64,000 nt of DNA from Postechiella marina (lineage in GTDB: Bacteria; Bacteroidota; Bacteroidia; Flavobacteriales; Flavobacteriaceae): NCBI RefSeq assembly GCF_039538365.1, contig NZ_BAABCA010000003.1:1-64000 (forward strand). Direction: 5' to 3'. The notes under the pieces were generated by a model, which had not been told where the DNA came from, searched no databases, and saw nothing but the letters and a program-made list of their open reading frames with translations. Within the stretch, counting starts at the first letter, position 1. Each line of letters starts with the position of its first letter. Of this stretch, positions 10,101 to 18,336 are shown one piece after another. The translations under genes and the position numbers were made by a program.

Positions 10101-10834
10101 GCAATACCGTCTAACTTTACATCTTCTATTTTAAGTGTAGCTGCAGAACCTGTAAATAGTTTTCTATCAATTTTTTGATATCCAGTAATTACAACCTCTT
10201 CTAAAGAAGACACATCCTCTTCTAAAGCTACATTAATAGTAGCTAGACTTCCTACTGTTTTTTCAGTCTTTTTAAACCCTAAGTAAGAAAACACAAGTAC
10301 CTGGTCTGGCGAAGCGTTAATAGAATATTTGCCATCAAAATCTGTTTGCGCCCCTTTACTTGTACCTTTTATTAGTACAGTTACTCCTGGTAATGGCAAC
10401 CCATCTACAGATGATGTTACTGTTCCAGATACTGTTTGCTGATAAGCACTAGTAAGACTTACCGCTTCTTTTTTACTTAAAATAACTTGTCTTTCTTTTA
10501 CAGAGTATTCAAGCTTTTCTTTATTTATTACCTGATCTAAAACCTTATAAATAGTTTTATCTTTTATAGCAATATCTCCAAATACATGCTTTAATTCGGG
10601 CAATACCTTATCTGTATATATAAATACAAACTCGCTTTGGTTTTCAATAGACTTAATCATGTCTATTAAAGTTGCTTCTTTTAATTCTATTCTCAATTTT
10701 TGGTTTTGAGAATATGAACTTGTAAAAGAATACAACGTAAATAGCACTAAAAAGACACTTAGGCTCTTCATTACAAATAGTGTTTTATTCCTGAGACCTA
10801 AAAATAGATCATAGAAATTCTGGTTAATTTTCAT
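7190..10834 (-). CDS. SusC/RagA-family TonB-dependent transporter with STN domain
   Basis: The 1214-residue protein has, in order: a signal sequence (a start at Met1 or Met22 is possible), an STN domain (about 46-100) that receives or passes a signal to a FecR anti-sigma factor, a carboxypeptidase-like regulatory domain (about 135-215, with PLPGVTVLIKGTSKGAQTD), a TonB plug (about 230-355, with LKDASATALYGARALNGVV), and a long beta-barrel ending in the aromatic-rich SYTFTLNFNF. It imports a nutrient across the outer membrane using TonB energy. The STN domain together with the adjacent fecR and ECF sigma genes indicates cell-surface signalling. It is first in a tight run with susD. Confidence 0.95.
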   Translation of the reverse strand: MKINQNFYDLFLGLRNKTLFVMKSLSVFLVLFTLYSFTSSYSQNQKLRIELKEATLIDMIKSIENQSEFVFIYTDKVLPELKHVFGDIAIKDKTIYKVLDQVINKEKLEYSVKERQVILSKKEAVSLTSAYQQTVSGTVTSSVDGLPLPGVTVLIKGTSKGAQTDFDGKYSINASPDQVLVFSYLGFKKTEKTVGSLATINVALEEDVSSLEEVVITGYQKIDRKLFTGSAATLKIEDVKLDGIADVSRSLQGQVAGVEIQNVSGTFGTAPVIRIRGNASINGTNKPLWVVDGVILEDAVELSNEDISSGNLDTILSSSTAGINPEDVETFQVLKDASATALYGARALNGVVVITTKRGKTGKPSINFSSSLTTRSKPTYDQFNFLSSGDEMSVYQELYEKGWVDISKANTAANHGVFSDMFNRITNGDLTWGPGGSPNYAYLERYANANTDWFDVLFKDSFIRTNSLSVSSGTETSRYRASISSIVDEGQTVADDVKNYTANLNADFDLSDKFSLGFKLTGNVRDQRIAASEDRELNALTGVFERNFDINPFNYALYTSRSITPYDENGDRQFFRRSYAPFNILHEVEHNYVDLSLMDLTFNTNFKWEVANGLNFTTVLQGRWYKSNAIQTVHENSNNAEAYRADNPLIRNNNIFLFDDPDAPELEPYSVLPNGGFRKTTDNSLTSYYMRNQFDYSHTFNNVHTVSALLAQEIRSSDRVQEKNDGWGYMFDKGGLILSDPNFIRFLDSRGEEYFDVEETSQRGWGVFSNLAYSYDSRYVINGTYTYTGDNRTGESKTARYLPTWNISGAWNMHNEKFLENADWLNLLKVKSTYGLSGSNPFDASAGLIVFGDEPLRPQAAEREVALLIDQLENGELTFEKLYEWNIGVETAFLNNRIGVEFEYYKRKSEDLIGFVETNGVGGEGTKLGNVGDMDREGYEFTLRTVNVETSNFRWSSNFNFSHSKSKITNWESQERIGDAIGRNGGNLEGYPVGALFSVPFAGLDSNGIPTFFGENDEIIQDLNLQERDDITRFLKYEGPTEPTFFGGFNNTFNYKNLGLTVGFAYRGGNKIRLDDAFLEEYDDYTSLNGNLINRWSLPGDENVTNIPAILSEIASQALDNQGLNPYDLYNKSDVRVADGDYVRLKNIKLSYRLPQSLLDRTCLKSATASLSAHNLWLIYSDDKLNGIDPEFFQSGGVSLPLTRSYTFTLNFNF

Positions 10835-10890
10835 AAATTTGAATTGTTTTTAATTAAACATTGGCTGTTAGTCACACAGTTTTTTTTATG

Positions 10891-10914
10891 CAGAGAATGT
10901 TGGCGCATTCTCTG
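10891..10914. other. Perfect hairpin between fecR and susC
   Basis: Arms cagagaatg (10891-10899) and cattctctg (10906-10914) pair perfectly around a 6-base loop. A run of nine T follows on the plus strand (10915-10923), so a terminator would face right. No plus-strand gene ends here. On the minus strand, where fecR and susC are read, the hairpin has an A run before it and no T run after it. It may instead be an mRNA stability or processing element. Confidence 0.6.
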
Positions 10915-10927
10915 TTTTTTTTTATTC

Positions 10928-12133
10928 TTATTTTAACATATATTCTTTTTCGTTTATTACTTCGAATTTAAACGCGGTTGTGATTGTTAAGTTTTCGAGG
11001 GTTTTTTCTATTTTATCATTTAAATCTAACTTACCACTTATTGTTATATTCTTTTCGTCTACTCCTTCATCAAAAACAATATTCACGTTGTAAAAACGTT
11101 CTATCTTCTTAACTATATTCGAAACAAGTTCGCTTTCAAAATATAAAAGACCAGAGGTCCATAAAGTATAATTATTGGTATTTACCGTTTTTACAGATAT
11201 ACTTTCGTGTTCTCTATTCCACGATGCTAACTGCCCAGGTTTTAGAGTTGTTGTGGTCGTTTTAAATATATTATTTTCTAAAACATTAACTTTCCCTTCG
11301 GTTAAAACCGTTATAATTTCTGTGTCTGACTGATATGCAGACACATTAAATTTTGTTCCTAAAACTTGAATTAATAGTTTCTCGTCAATAGTTTTTACTA
11401 CAAAGGGCTTTTCTTTATTTGCAGACACTTCAAAAAAAGCTTCTCCAGAAAGAAAAACGGTTCTTGTTTTAGACATAAATTTATCTGGAAACATAAGCTT
11501 AGTTCCTGCATTAAGATGCACAATAGTACCGTCTGATAGTGCTATTTTACTTCTTCTACCAAATGGCACTATTAATTTATTTAAACGTTCTGCTTCCTGC
11601 TTGTTTTCTAGTTTAGCTGTTGTTATAGTGTCTTTACTATTCAATATAACTTTACCTAATTTAGAATTATCTATTATAGATTCTTTTTGTTCTATTAATA
11701 ATGGCTCGCCTGTTGCTAATATTAATTGGGTATCTTCTATTGCTTTAACAGATTCGCTTGTTAAATCGTTAATAATAACTTTATCTGTATCTTTTAAGTT
11801 ATCGGTAAAATAAAGTATACTTAATACTAAAGCTAGTAATAATATAGCAGCATACTTATAACTTCGTTTAACTATTGTTTTTATTTTTTTAGGTTTCTCG
11901 TTATTTTCTAACTGCCCTAAAAGCTGAGTAAACATTCGATCTTTTTCTTTGCCAGATAGTTTTAAATCTTCTGGCTTAACCAGTAATAAAACTTCTTTTA
12001 AACTTAAAATGAGCTCTTTCTCTTCTGAATTATTAAGCAAATAATCTTCCCAAATAAGATTTGATTCTGGTGATTTGTTATACACCCAATCAATAAAGGA
12101 ATCGTCTTCTAAATATTTCAAATAATTCTTCAT
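10928..12133 (-). CDS. FecR-family anti-sigma factor
   Basis: The 401-residue protein has a cytoplasmic N-terminal part (about 1-88), one membrane span (about 90-108, AAILLLALVLSILYF), then a periplasmic FecR domain (about 185-285: VPFGRRSKIALSDGTIVHLNAG and GEAFFEVSANKEKPFVV). The C-terminal domain resembles DUF4974, including a YFESELVSNIVKKIERFYNVNI segment. Such proteins hold an ECF sigma factor until the STN domain of a TonB transporter signals. It lies between the ECF sigma gene and susC on one strand, the standard order, so it most likely controls the SusC/SusD operon. Confidence 0.92.
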   Translation of the reverse strand: MKNYLKYLEDDSFIDWVYNKSPESNLIWEDYLLNNSEEKELILSLKEVLLLVKPEDLKLSGKEKDRMFTQLLGQLENNEKPKKIKTIVKRSYKYAAILLLALVLSILYFTDNLKDTDKVIINDLTSESVKAIEDTQLILATGEPLLIEQKESIIDNSKLGKVILNSKDTITTAKLENKQEAERLNKLIVPFGRRSKIALSDGTIVHLNAGTKLMFPDKFMSKTRTVFLSGEAFFEVSANKEKPFVVKTIDEKLLIQVLGTKFNVSAYQSDTEIITVLTEGKVNVLENNIFKTTTTTLKPGQLASWNREHESISVKTVNTNNYTLWTSGLLYFESELVSNIVKKIERFYNVNIVFDEGVDEKNITISGKLDLNDKIEKTLENLTITTAFKFEVINEKEYMLK

Positions 12134-12266
12134 AAAATTATGCTTACTTATAACAATAGGAACAAAAGATTAATTTTGTGGACACTTTTTTATAGTTTTT
12201 TTAACAAAAAAATCACAAAACATTAACACATAATACTTTGCAGTCTATAAAAAAAGCTATTTAAGA

Positions 12267-12878
12267 TTAAACAATTAAGGTGAAATACATAAAACTTCCT
12301 CTTTGAGCCTTTAGTAAAACTTGATTTTTTCTAAGTTTTTTTATTGCTCTGTACACTTGCTTTCTTACCGAATTATGATCTATATCTATAAGTTGAGATA
12401 TTTCTATATAATTAAAGCCTTTTGTAAACCTTAAGTATAGTATTTCTTGTTGCTTGGGCGATAATTCTTGTAGTATTTTTGAAACGAGTTCTTTTTGATA
12501 GCCCTCAATTTCTTCTCCAATAGTTTTAGACTCGATATTATATTCTGTGACAAAAGATAATTTATCAAACTCAGGAAAATCTGTATGTTTTCTATTCTTT
12601 TTTAATTGCCTAAAAATGGTATGCTTTAGCGCTTTAAATAAGTAAAACTTAATATTACTTGGTTTAGAAAGTTTTTTTCTATTAGAGTATATATCTAGAA
12701 AAACGTCTTGTATACAGTCTTTTATAAAGTTACTATCGGCATTTAATTTCATACCATAAGCGTATAGAGCATCTACGTTCGAATTATAAATAACTCCAAA
12801 AGCATCTTTGTCACCATTTACAAATTCCAACCAGACTTTTTCGTCTTTTTTCTCTGTCGCTATCTTTATAACACTCAT
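12267..12878 (-). CDS. ECF RNA polymerase sigma factor
   Basis: The 203-residue protein has a region 2 (about 25-90, with DVFLDIYSNRKKL and KFYLFKALKHTIFRQLKKNRK) and a region 4 helix-turn-helix (about 135-190, with LSPKQQEILYLRFTKGFNYIEISQLI). These are the hallmarks of sigma-70 family ECF factors. With the fecR gene 133 bases downstream it forms a sigma/anti-sigma pair for the SusC locus. The C-terminal tail after residue 190 is slightly longer than usual. A different start close to the chosen ATG is possible but would change little. Confidence 0.93.
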   Translation of the reverse strand: MSVIKIATEKKDEKVWLEFVNGDKDAFGVIYNSNVDALYAYGMKLNADSNFIKDCIQDVFLDIYSNRKKLSKPSNIKFYLFKALKHTIFRQLKKNRKHTDFPEFDKLSFVTEYNIESKTIGEEIEGYQKELVSKILQELSPKQQEILYLRFTKGFNYIEISQLIDIDHNSVRKQVYRAIKKLRKNQVLLKAQRGSFMYFTLIV

Positions 12879-13195
12879 TTACAAGGGGAAAACTAAAATT
12901 TTCGATTTACTCACACATCATCCTAAAATCACTTTGGAGCAAGGCAAATACTAATTTCTAAATATTATCTTAAAGTAACAAAGAAAAATGTAAAAAAAAA
13001 GCAAAACACCACAATTAACAATACATAATTAACAATGAATTATTATTTTTACTATAAAATATTCAATAAAAAAGCAAATACCTTACATATATTCTATTTT
13101 TTAATTGTGTTATTCTTATAAAAACACCTGTTTTATTCTACATTTATAAAAATTCACATATAATATTATACATTTGGCAAGAATAACGCACCGCT
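12879..13195. promoter_or_regulatory. Divergent intergenic region with an rnhB promoter
   Basis: This AT-rich 317-base region separates the leftward ECF sigma gene from the rightward RNase HII gene. A perfect TAnnTTTG element, TACATTTG (13169-13176), lies 20 bases before the rnhB ATG. I find no good -33 TTTG at the right distance and no clear element for the sigma gene. Confidence 0.5.
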
Positions 13196-13780
13196 ATGCT
13201 AAAATTAAAATACTCCGATAAAAACTTTGAATGTGGCACAGACGAGGCTGGTAGAGGCTGCTTAGCTGGTCCTGTTACCGCTGCTGCAGTAATATTGCCT
13301 CAAAATTTTAAAAATGTTATTTTAAACGACTCGAAACTACTTAGCGAAAAGAAAAGAATACTTTTAAAACCTATTATAGAACAAGAATCTATTACTTACG
13401 GTGTTGCTCATGTTTACCAAGAAGAAATAGACGATATTAATATTCTTAATGCGTCTATTTTAGCTATGCACAAATCTATAGAAAAATTAAACCCTAGCAC
13501 AGAATTTATAATAGTAGATGGCAACCGTTTTAAACCTTTTAAAAATATACCTTTTGAAACGATTATAAAAGGAGATAGTAAATACCTAAGCATTGCTGCT
13601 GCCTCAGTTTTAGCAAAAACATATAGAGACGAATACATGAATAAAATTCATGAAGAATTCCCTATGTATAATTGGAAAAAAAACAAAGGCTACCCAACAA
13701 AAGAACATAGAGCTGCTATAAAAGCCTTTGGCGTTACCAAATACCACCGCAAAACATTTAAGCTTTTACCCGAAGAATAG
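13196..13780 (+). CDS. rnhB: Ribonuclease HII
   Basis: The 194-residue protein carries the RNase HII signature: the catalytic DEAGRG motif (residues 16-21, TDEAGRGCLAGPVTAAAV), a second acidic site in NDSKLLS, a third in EFIIVDGNRF, and the ASVLAKTYRDEYM helix. The enzyme nicks the RNA strand of RNA-DNA hybrids, including single ribonucleotides left in DNA. Length matches the family. It is followed on the same strand by a lipoprotein gene after 58 bases. Confidence 0.97.
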   Translation: MLKLKYSDKNFECGTDEAGRGCLAGPVTAAAVILPQNFKNVILNDSKLLSEKKRILLKPIIEQESITYGVAHVYQEEIDDINILNASILAMHKSIEKLNPSTEFIIVDGNRFKPFKNIPFETIIKGDSKYLSIAAASVLAKTYRDEYMNKIHEEFPMYNWKKNKGYPTKEHRAAIKAFGVTKYHRKTFKLLPEE

Positions 13781-13838
13781 CTGCTTTTCCTTTTAAGCAA
13801 ATTGAAAAATATGTAGGTTTGTAAAAATTAGCTCGACC

Positions 13839-16271
13839 ATGAAACCCTTTTACATTTTCTTTTTATTTGTTTTTATTTTTAGCTGTAATAACTCTAAAAA
13901 CAAACGAAAAGAGCTTGTACACTACATGCCTCAAAACAGTTTGTTTGTTATAAAGGCATCAAACCTAGAAAGTTTAAAAAGCGGTATTACTAACAACGAT
14001 TTTTTACAAAAACTCTCTAAAACCATAACTTATAAATCTTTAGAAAAAAAACTAGAACCTTTAGCGCTTTTAAAAACTAAGGGAAACTTACTAATTGGTT
14101 TAGAGAAAGATAAAACCGATAGCTTAAATTTTACTCTTGTTACCAAATATCATAAAGGTTTATTTTTAACAGATTCTATAAAAAATTATACCGAAGAAAC
14201 TTTTAAGGATAAAAATATAAACTATAAGAAATCTACCTTAAAAAACATCTCTTTTTACAGTACAATAATAGATAGTGTTTTTATAGCCTCAACCATAAAA
14301 CGAAATATTACCGAAGCTTTTTATAATGTTGAGTTAAATAAAGATTTAGAAAAAATACATCATACTTTAGGTAAAGACAAAGCGTTTTCTATTATTATTA
14401 AATCGAACAATCCATTTATTACATCTTTATTTACTAATAAGGATTTACCTCTTAAATCTTTTACTAACTATATTGCTTTAGATTCAGATTTAAATCAAGA
14501 TCAACTCTTTTTTAACGGAATTACAAAAGCATCAGATTCTACTAAAAGTTTAATTAATATTTTTAAAAACACTGTTCCTCAAGAAAATTTAACTCAAAAT
14601 ATAACACCTTCAAACAGCGACGGTTTTTTAAGTTTTACATTTAACAATTACTCGATTTTAAAGCAAAACTTAAATGCTTACTTACTAAAAGACTCCACAT
14701 CTGTTAATACGCCTTTATTCGATAACATTAACGAAATTGGAGTGATATACGAAGATAACAACCATGCTATAGTACTTAACTCTATTGATGCCATTGCAAC
14801 AAACGATGCCCTTTTAAGCGAACAAACTATTGTAGAAAATTACAGACAAATAGATGTTTTTAATTTTAGTAAACCAGAATTTTTCTCTTCACAATTAACA
14901 CCTTTAATTACATACAATAAGGCTACAAAATATTGTCAAATAGATAACTTTTTTGTTTTTACAGATAATTTGGAAATGCTTCAAAACATTATTGCCAACT
15001 ATCAAAATAAAACAACTTTAAGTAATCAAACGCATTTTAAACAAATAAAAGAGCAGCTTAGTGACGAAGCATCTTTAATTCAAGTTAGTAATTCTTCATC
15101 TTTAAAAAACATTATAAAAAACAATATTAAAGAACCCTTACCTAATACTTTTAATAATTACAAAAGTGCTGCTATTCAATTTATATACGACAGCAATTTT
15201 GCGCATGTAAATGCCATTGTAAATAAAGCTAAAAACAGAGTGTACGCCAACACCGTGTCCGAAGAGTTAAACATAAAATTAGAAAGCGACTTATTAAACA
15301 CTCCTAAATTTGTTACTAACCATATTACCAAACAAAAAGAAATTGTTGTTCAAGATATTAATAACGATTTATATTTAATATCTAACAAAGGAAAAGTACT
15401 TTGGAAAAAACGCTTAAAAGGCCCTGTTTTAGGAGATATTAACCAAATAGACATGTATAAAAATGGTAGGCTCCAATTGGCATTTGCTACACCAAACAAC
15501 GTATATGTACTAGATAGAAATGGCAAAGAGGTTGGTCCATTTCCTATTAAATTTAACGATGCTATTACACAACCACTTTCTGTATTCGATTATGATAAAA
15601 GAAAAAATTACAGATTGATGATTACGCAAAATAAACATGTTTTAATGTACGATGCAAAAGGTAAACCTGTAAAAGGGTTTACTTTTAAATCTGCTAAAGA
15701 CCATATAATTACACAGCCTCAGCATTTTAGAATTGGCAGCAAAGATTACATTACAATTAAAACAAAAAACAAACTTTATATTTTAGATAGAACAGGAAAA
15801 ACGCGGGTAACACCAAAAACAGCACATACTTTTTCTAAAGAATTATTGTACGTTTATAACAACAAATTTACAACATCTAGCATAAACGGAAATTTAATTA
15901 CCATAGACACTAAAGGTAACACAGCAACGCAAAATCTACAACTTACAGAGCAGCATAGTATTGCCACAACTAGCAAAACGCTAGTAACTTATAGCGAAGA
16001 CAAATTAAATATTCGCAGCAAAACTGTTAATTTAGATTTCGGTAACTATACTACCCCTAAAATATTCTATATAAACGATAAAATTTATGTAACCATAACA
16101 GATTTACAAGCTCGTAAAATACATCTTTACGATAGCCAAGCCAAAGCTTTACCAAACTTCCCTGTGTATGGTAACTCTGTTATTTCTCTAGATAATATTG
16201 ACAAAGATTCTGCTCTGGAGTTTGTTGCCAAAGGAGAAAACAATGCTATTATTCTTTATCAAATAAATTAA
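13839..16271 (+). CDS. Large lipoprotein with C-terminal beta-propeller-like repeats
   Basis: The 810-residue protein has a lipoprotein signal with Cys in FIFSCNNSK (about residue 16). The N-terminal half (to about 490) is a mixed region without a family I can name. The C-terminal third has spaced repeats of the kind DLYLISNKGKVLWKKRL, NVYVLDRNGKEVGPFP, HVLMYDAKGKPVKGF and KLYILDRTGKTR. These resemble PQQ-like or WD-type propeller blades. A similar protein is often found beside rnhB in flavobacteria, from memory. It probably faces the periplasm or the outer membrane. No enzymatic motif is seen, so function remains unknown. Confidence 0.75.
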   Translation: MKPFYIFFLFVFIFSCNNSKNKRKELVHYMPQNSLFVIKASNLESLKSGITNNDFLQKLSKTITYKSLEKKLEPLALLKTKGNLLIGLEKDKTDSLNFTLVTKYHKGLFLTDSIKNYTEETFKDKNINYKKSTLKNISFYSTIIDSVFIASTIKRNITEAFYNVELNKDLEKIHHTLGKDKAFSIIIKSNNPFITSLFTNKDLPLKSFTNYIALDSDLNQDQLFFNGITKASDSTKSLINIFKNTVPQENLTQNITPSNSDGFLSFTFNNYSILKQNLNAYLLKDSTSVNTPLFDNINEIGVIYEDNNHAIVLNSIDAIATNDALLSEQTIVENYRQIDVFNFSKPEFFSSQLTPLITYNKATKYCQIDNFFVFTDNLEMLQNIIANYQNKTTLSNQTHFKQIKEQLSDEASLIQVSNSSSLKNIIKNNIKEPLPNTFNNYKSAAIQFIYDSNFAHVNAIVNKAKNRVYANTVSEELNIKLESDLLNTPKFVTNHITKQKEIVVQDINNDLYLISNKGKVLWKKRLKGPVLGDINQIDMYKNGRLQLAFATPNNVYVLDRNGKEVGPFPIKFNDAITQPLSVFDYDKRKNYRLMITQNKHVLMYDAKGKPVKGFTFKSAKDHIITQPQHFRIGSKDYITIKTKNKLYILDRTGKTRVTPKTAHTFSKELLYVYNNKFTTSSINGNLITIDTKGNTATQNLQLTEQHSIATTSKTLVTYSEDKLNIRSKTVNLDFGNYTTPKIFYINDKIYVTITDLQARKIHLYDSQAKALPNFPVYGNSVISLDNIDKDSALEFVAKGENNAIILYQIN

Positions 16272-16442
16272 AGCCCCACACACCTATAAATATTTAATAA
16301 CTAAGTAGCTTTTGTAATTGCCTAACAAATTTTTATATTTAAGGCAGCTATTAATTAACTAGATACCCTAAAATAAATTAGAGTAAAGTTTATTGTTATT
16401 TGATATTTTACACGCTTAACAATAATAATAAAAACAAAAACT

Positions 16443-17120
16443 ATGAGAGTAAAAACATTAGTAACCGCATGCTTCTTTTTTATTTGCAATTTGGTTTTAG
16501 CCCAAAATACATGTAACACATATTATCCATTTAAAAAAGGGGCTAAATTCGAAATTACCAATTATAATAAAAAAGGCAAAAAAGAAAACGTTTCTAAATA
16601 CGAAGTAACAGATATAAATAACAATGTAGCCACGATTAAAACCACGGTTAACGATAACAAAAACAAAGAATTAATTACTTCTAGTTACGCATTAACCTGC
16701 AATGGTAATAGTATTTCTTTCGATTTTAAATCGATGATAAATCCAGAGATTTATAAGCAATATAAAGACGTAGATATGGAAATGACAGGCACCAACCTAG
16801 AATTACCAAACGATTTGCAAATTGGTCAAAAATTAAAAGATGCCAACCTAAATCTAGCGATGAATATGAGTGGTATTAAAATGAATATGACCATTGATAT
16901 TACAAACAGATCTGTTAACGCTAAAGAATCTATAACCACACCTGCAGGAACATTTAATTGCTTTGCTTTAAGTTATACAAATGAAATGAAAATGGGAATG
17001 AAAATGACTTTTAAAATTAAAGAATGGATTGCCGAAGGTGTTGGTGTTGTTAAAAGCGAATCTTACAACAAAAACGGAAAACTTATGGGATACTCTGAGC
17101 TAACAAATTTTATAAAATAA
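16443..17120 (+). CDS. Secreted protein, DUF3108/TapB-like
   Basis: The 225-residue protein has a clean signal peptide ending LVLAQ (about residue 21). The mature part starts with CNTYYPFKKGAKFEITNYNKKGK and ends with a segment (IKEWIAEGVGVVKSESYNKNGKLMGYSELT) that resembles DUF3108- and TapB-type periplasmic beta-proteins. These are soluble proteins with no known catalytic residues. The middle is Met-rich (MNMSGIKMNMT, MKMGMKMTFK), which could be structural or metal-related; this is only an observation. It stands alone between the 810-residue lipoprotein gene and a strong terminator. Confidence 0.7.
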   Translation: MRVKTLVTACFFFICNLVLAQNTCNTYYPFKKGAKFEITNYNKKGKKENVSKYEVTDINNNVATIKTTVNDNKNKELITSSYALTCNGNSISFDFKSMINPEIYKQYKDVDMEMTGTNLELPNDLQIGQKLKDANLNLAMNMSGIKMNMTIDITNRSVNAKESITTPAGTFNCFALSYTNEMKMGMKMTFKIKEWIAEGVGVVKSESYNKNGKLMGYSELTNFIK

Positions 17121-17164
17121 TTAATTAAAATATTACGATAACCAAATCTAAGTCCTCGAATCTT

Positions 17165-17197
17165 GAACGCCAAAGCATAGCTTTGGCGTTCTTTTTT
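17165..17197 (+). terminator. Strong intrinsic terminator
   Basis: A perfect 12-bp stem, gaacgccaaagc (17165-17176) with gctttggcgttc (17180-17191), has a 3-base loop and is followed by six T on the plus strand. It ends the 16443-17120 unit ahead of the nucleoid-associated protein gene. Confidence 0.92.
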
Positions 17198-17226
17198 ATT
17201 AATATTGCATTCTTAATTGGTATAAC

Positions 17227-18276
17227 ATGATTACAAGAAAAAACGCATCCATTTCAAAATTCATAATTCATAAAGTTGGAAATAAATTTAACGACACAAA
17301 AAACGCATTTTCCGATGATGTTGTTGAGTTTGACGAGGCTAGTTACGAACTAATGCTTCCTTTTTTATTACGCCCATTTGGAAGCTTAGTACAGAGTTAC
17401 AGGTTTAACCACCATGCAGATATAAGCTTAAACGAAATAAATAGTTATAGCGCTCAATTATTTAACGACGAAGAGTCTTTTGTAGAGGTTTCTAAAAATA
17501 TAGTAACCCATTTGTACGAGCAATCTACATCTGCTCAAATAAAAACAGGCGATGTATTAGTTGTACTCTTTGATGGCATTGAGTTTAGAGACATGACCAC
17601 CAATGCTATTGGCATTTTTAAAATTGAAAGTAAAGTTAATTTCTTTCAAACCTACTTAGAAAATAACAGCTACGATATTTTAGTGCAAAACGGTATTAGC
17701 TCTAAAAAAGTAGATAAAGGTTGTTTAATTTTAAACCAGTCGGATACCGAAGGCAAAATTATTTTAACAGTAGATAACAATAGCTATGATGCTCAATATT
17801 GGATTAATCAGTTTTTAAATATAAAATTCGCCGATGATGCCAATAACCATACACAACAATACATAGAGCTCTGCAAAGAGTTTTCTACCGAAGTGCTTAA
17901 AACCAGTTACAGCATACAAGATAAAAACACTTTTTTGGCCAGAACAGTAGATTTTTTTAAAGAAAATGAAATGGTTAACGTAGAGCGCTTTAAAGAAGAA
18001 GTATTAGACGACGAAAAAGCTATTAGACTTTTTGAAGATTATAAAAAAGAGTATGAAGGGGAACAAAATTTAGTAATAAGAAATCAATTTGATATTGCAG
18101 AATCTGTTGTTAAAAAAGAAAAGAAAAAAATTAAAACAGATATTAAATTAGACACCAATATTGAAATTAAACTCGATATTGATGCTCCCGATGCTTCGGC
18201 AGAGTACATGGAACGTGGCTTTGATAACGAAAAAAAAATGTACTACTACAAAGTGTTTTTTAACGCCGAGGACTAA
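17227..18276 (+). CDS. Nucleoid-associated protein, NdpA/YejK family
   Basis: The 349-residue protein aligns by eye with the 37-kDa nucleoid-associated family: an N-terminal SKFIIHKVGNKFND, an SYELMLPFLLRPF segment, a KTGDVLVVLFDGIEFRD segment and a C-terminal half rich in Lys and Glu. Family members bind the nucleoid; their exact role is poorly known. The C-terminus has a run of Lys (VKKEKKKIKTDIK) followed by an acidic segment. It is a single-gene unit, with a strong terminator before it and a two-way terminator after it. Confidence 0.85.
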   Translation: MITRKNASISKFIIHKVGNKFNDTKNAFSDDVVEFDEASYELMLPFLLRPFGSLVQSYRFNHHADISLNEINSYSAQLFNDEESFVEVSKNIVTHLYEQSTSAQIKTGDVLVVLFDGIEFRDMTTNAIGIFKIESKVNFFQTYLENNSYDILVQNGISSKKVDKGCLILNQSDTEGKIILTVDNNSYDAQYWINQFLNIKFADDANNHTQQYIELCKEFSTEVLKTSYSIQDKNTFLARTVDFFKENEMVNVERFKEEVLDDEKAIRLFEDYKKEYEGEQNLVIRNQFDIAESVVKKEKKKIKTDIKLDTNIEIKLDIDAPDASAEYMERGFDNEKKMYYYKVFFNAED

Positions 18277-18289
18277 AATATGACATACA

Positions 18290-18328
18290 AATAGTGTCCT
18301 TTTTTAAATAGTTAAAAAGGACACTATT
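18290..18328. terminator. Bidirectional terminator between converging genes
   Basis: A perfect 17-bp stem is formed by 18290-18306 and 18312-18328, with a short loop. Each arm carries a run of five A or T, so it can serve both the rightward nucleoid-protein gene and the leftward barrel-protein gene, which converge here. Confidence 0.92.
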
Positions 18329-18336
18329 ACATATCG

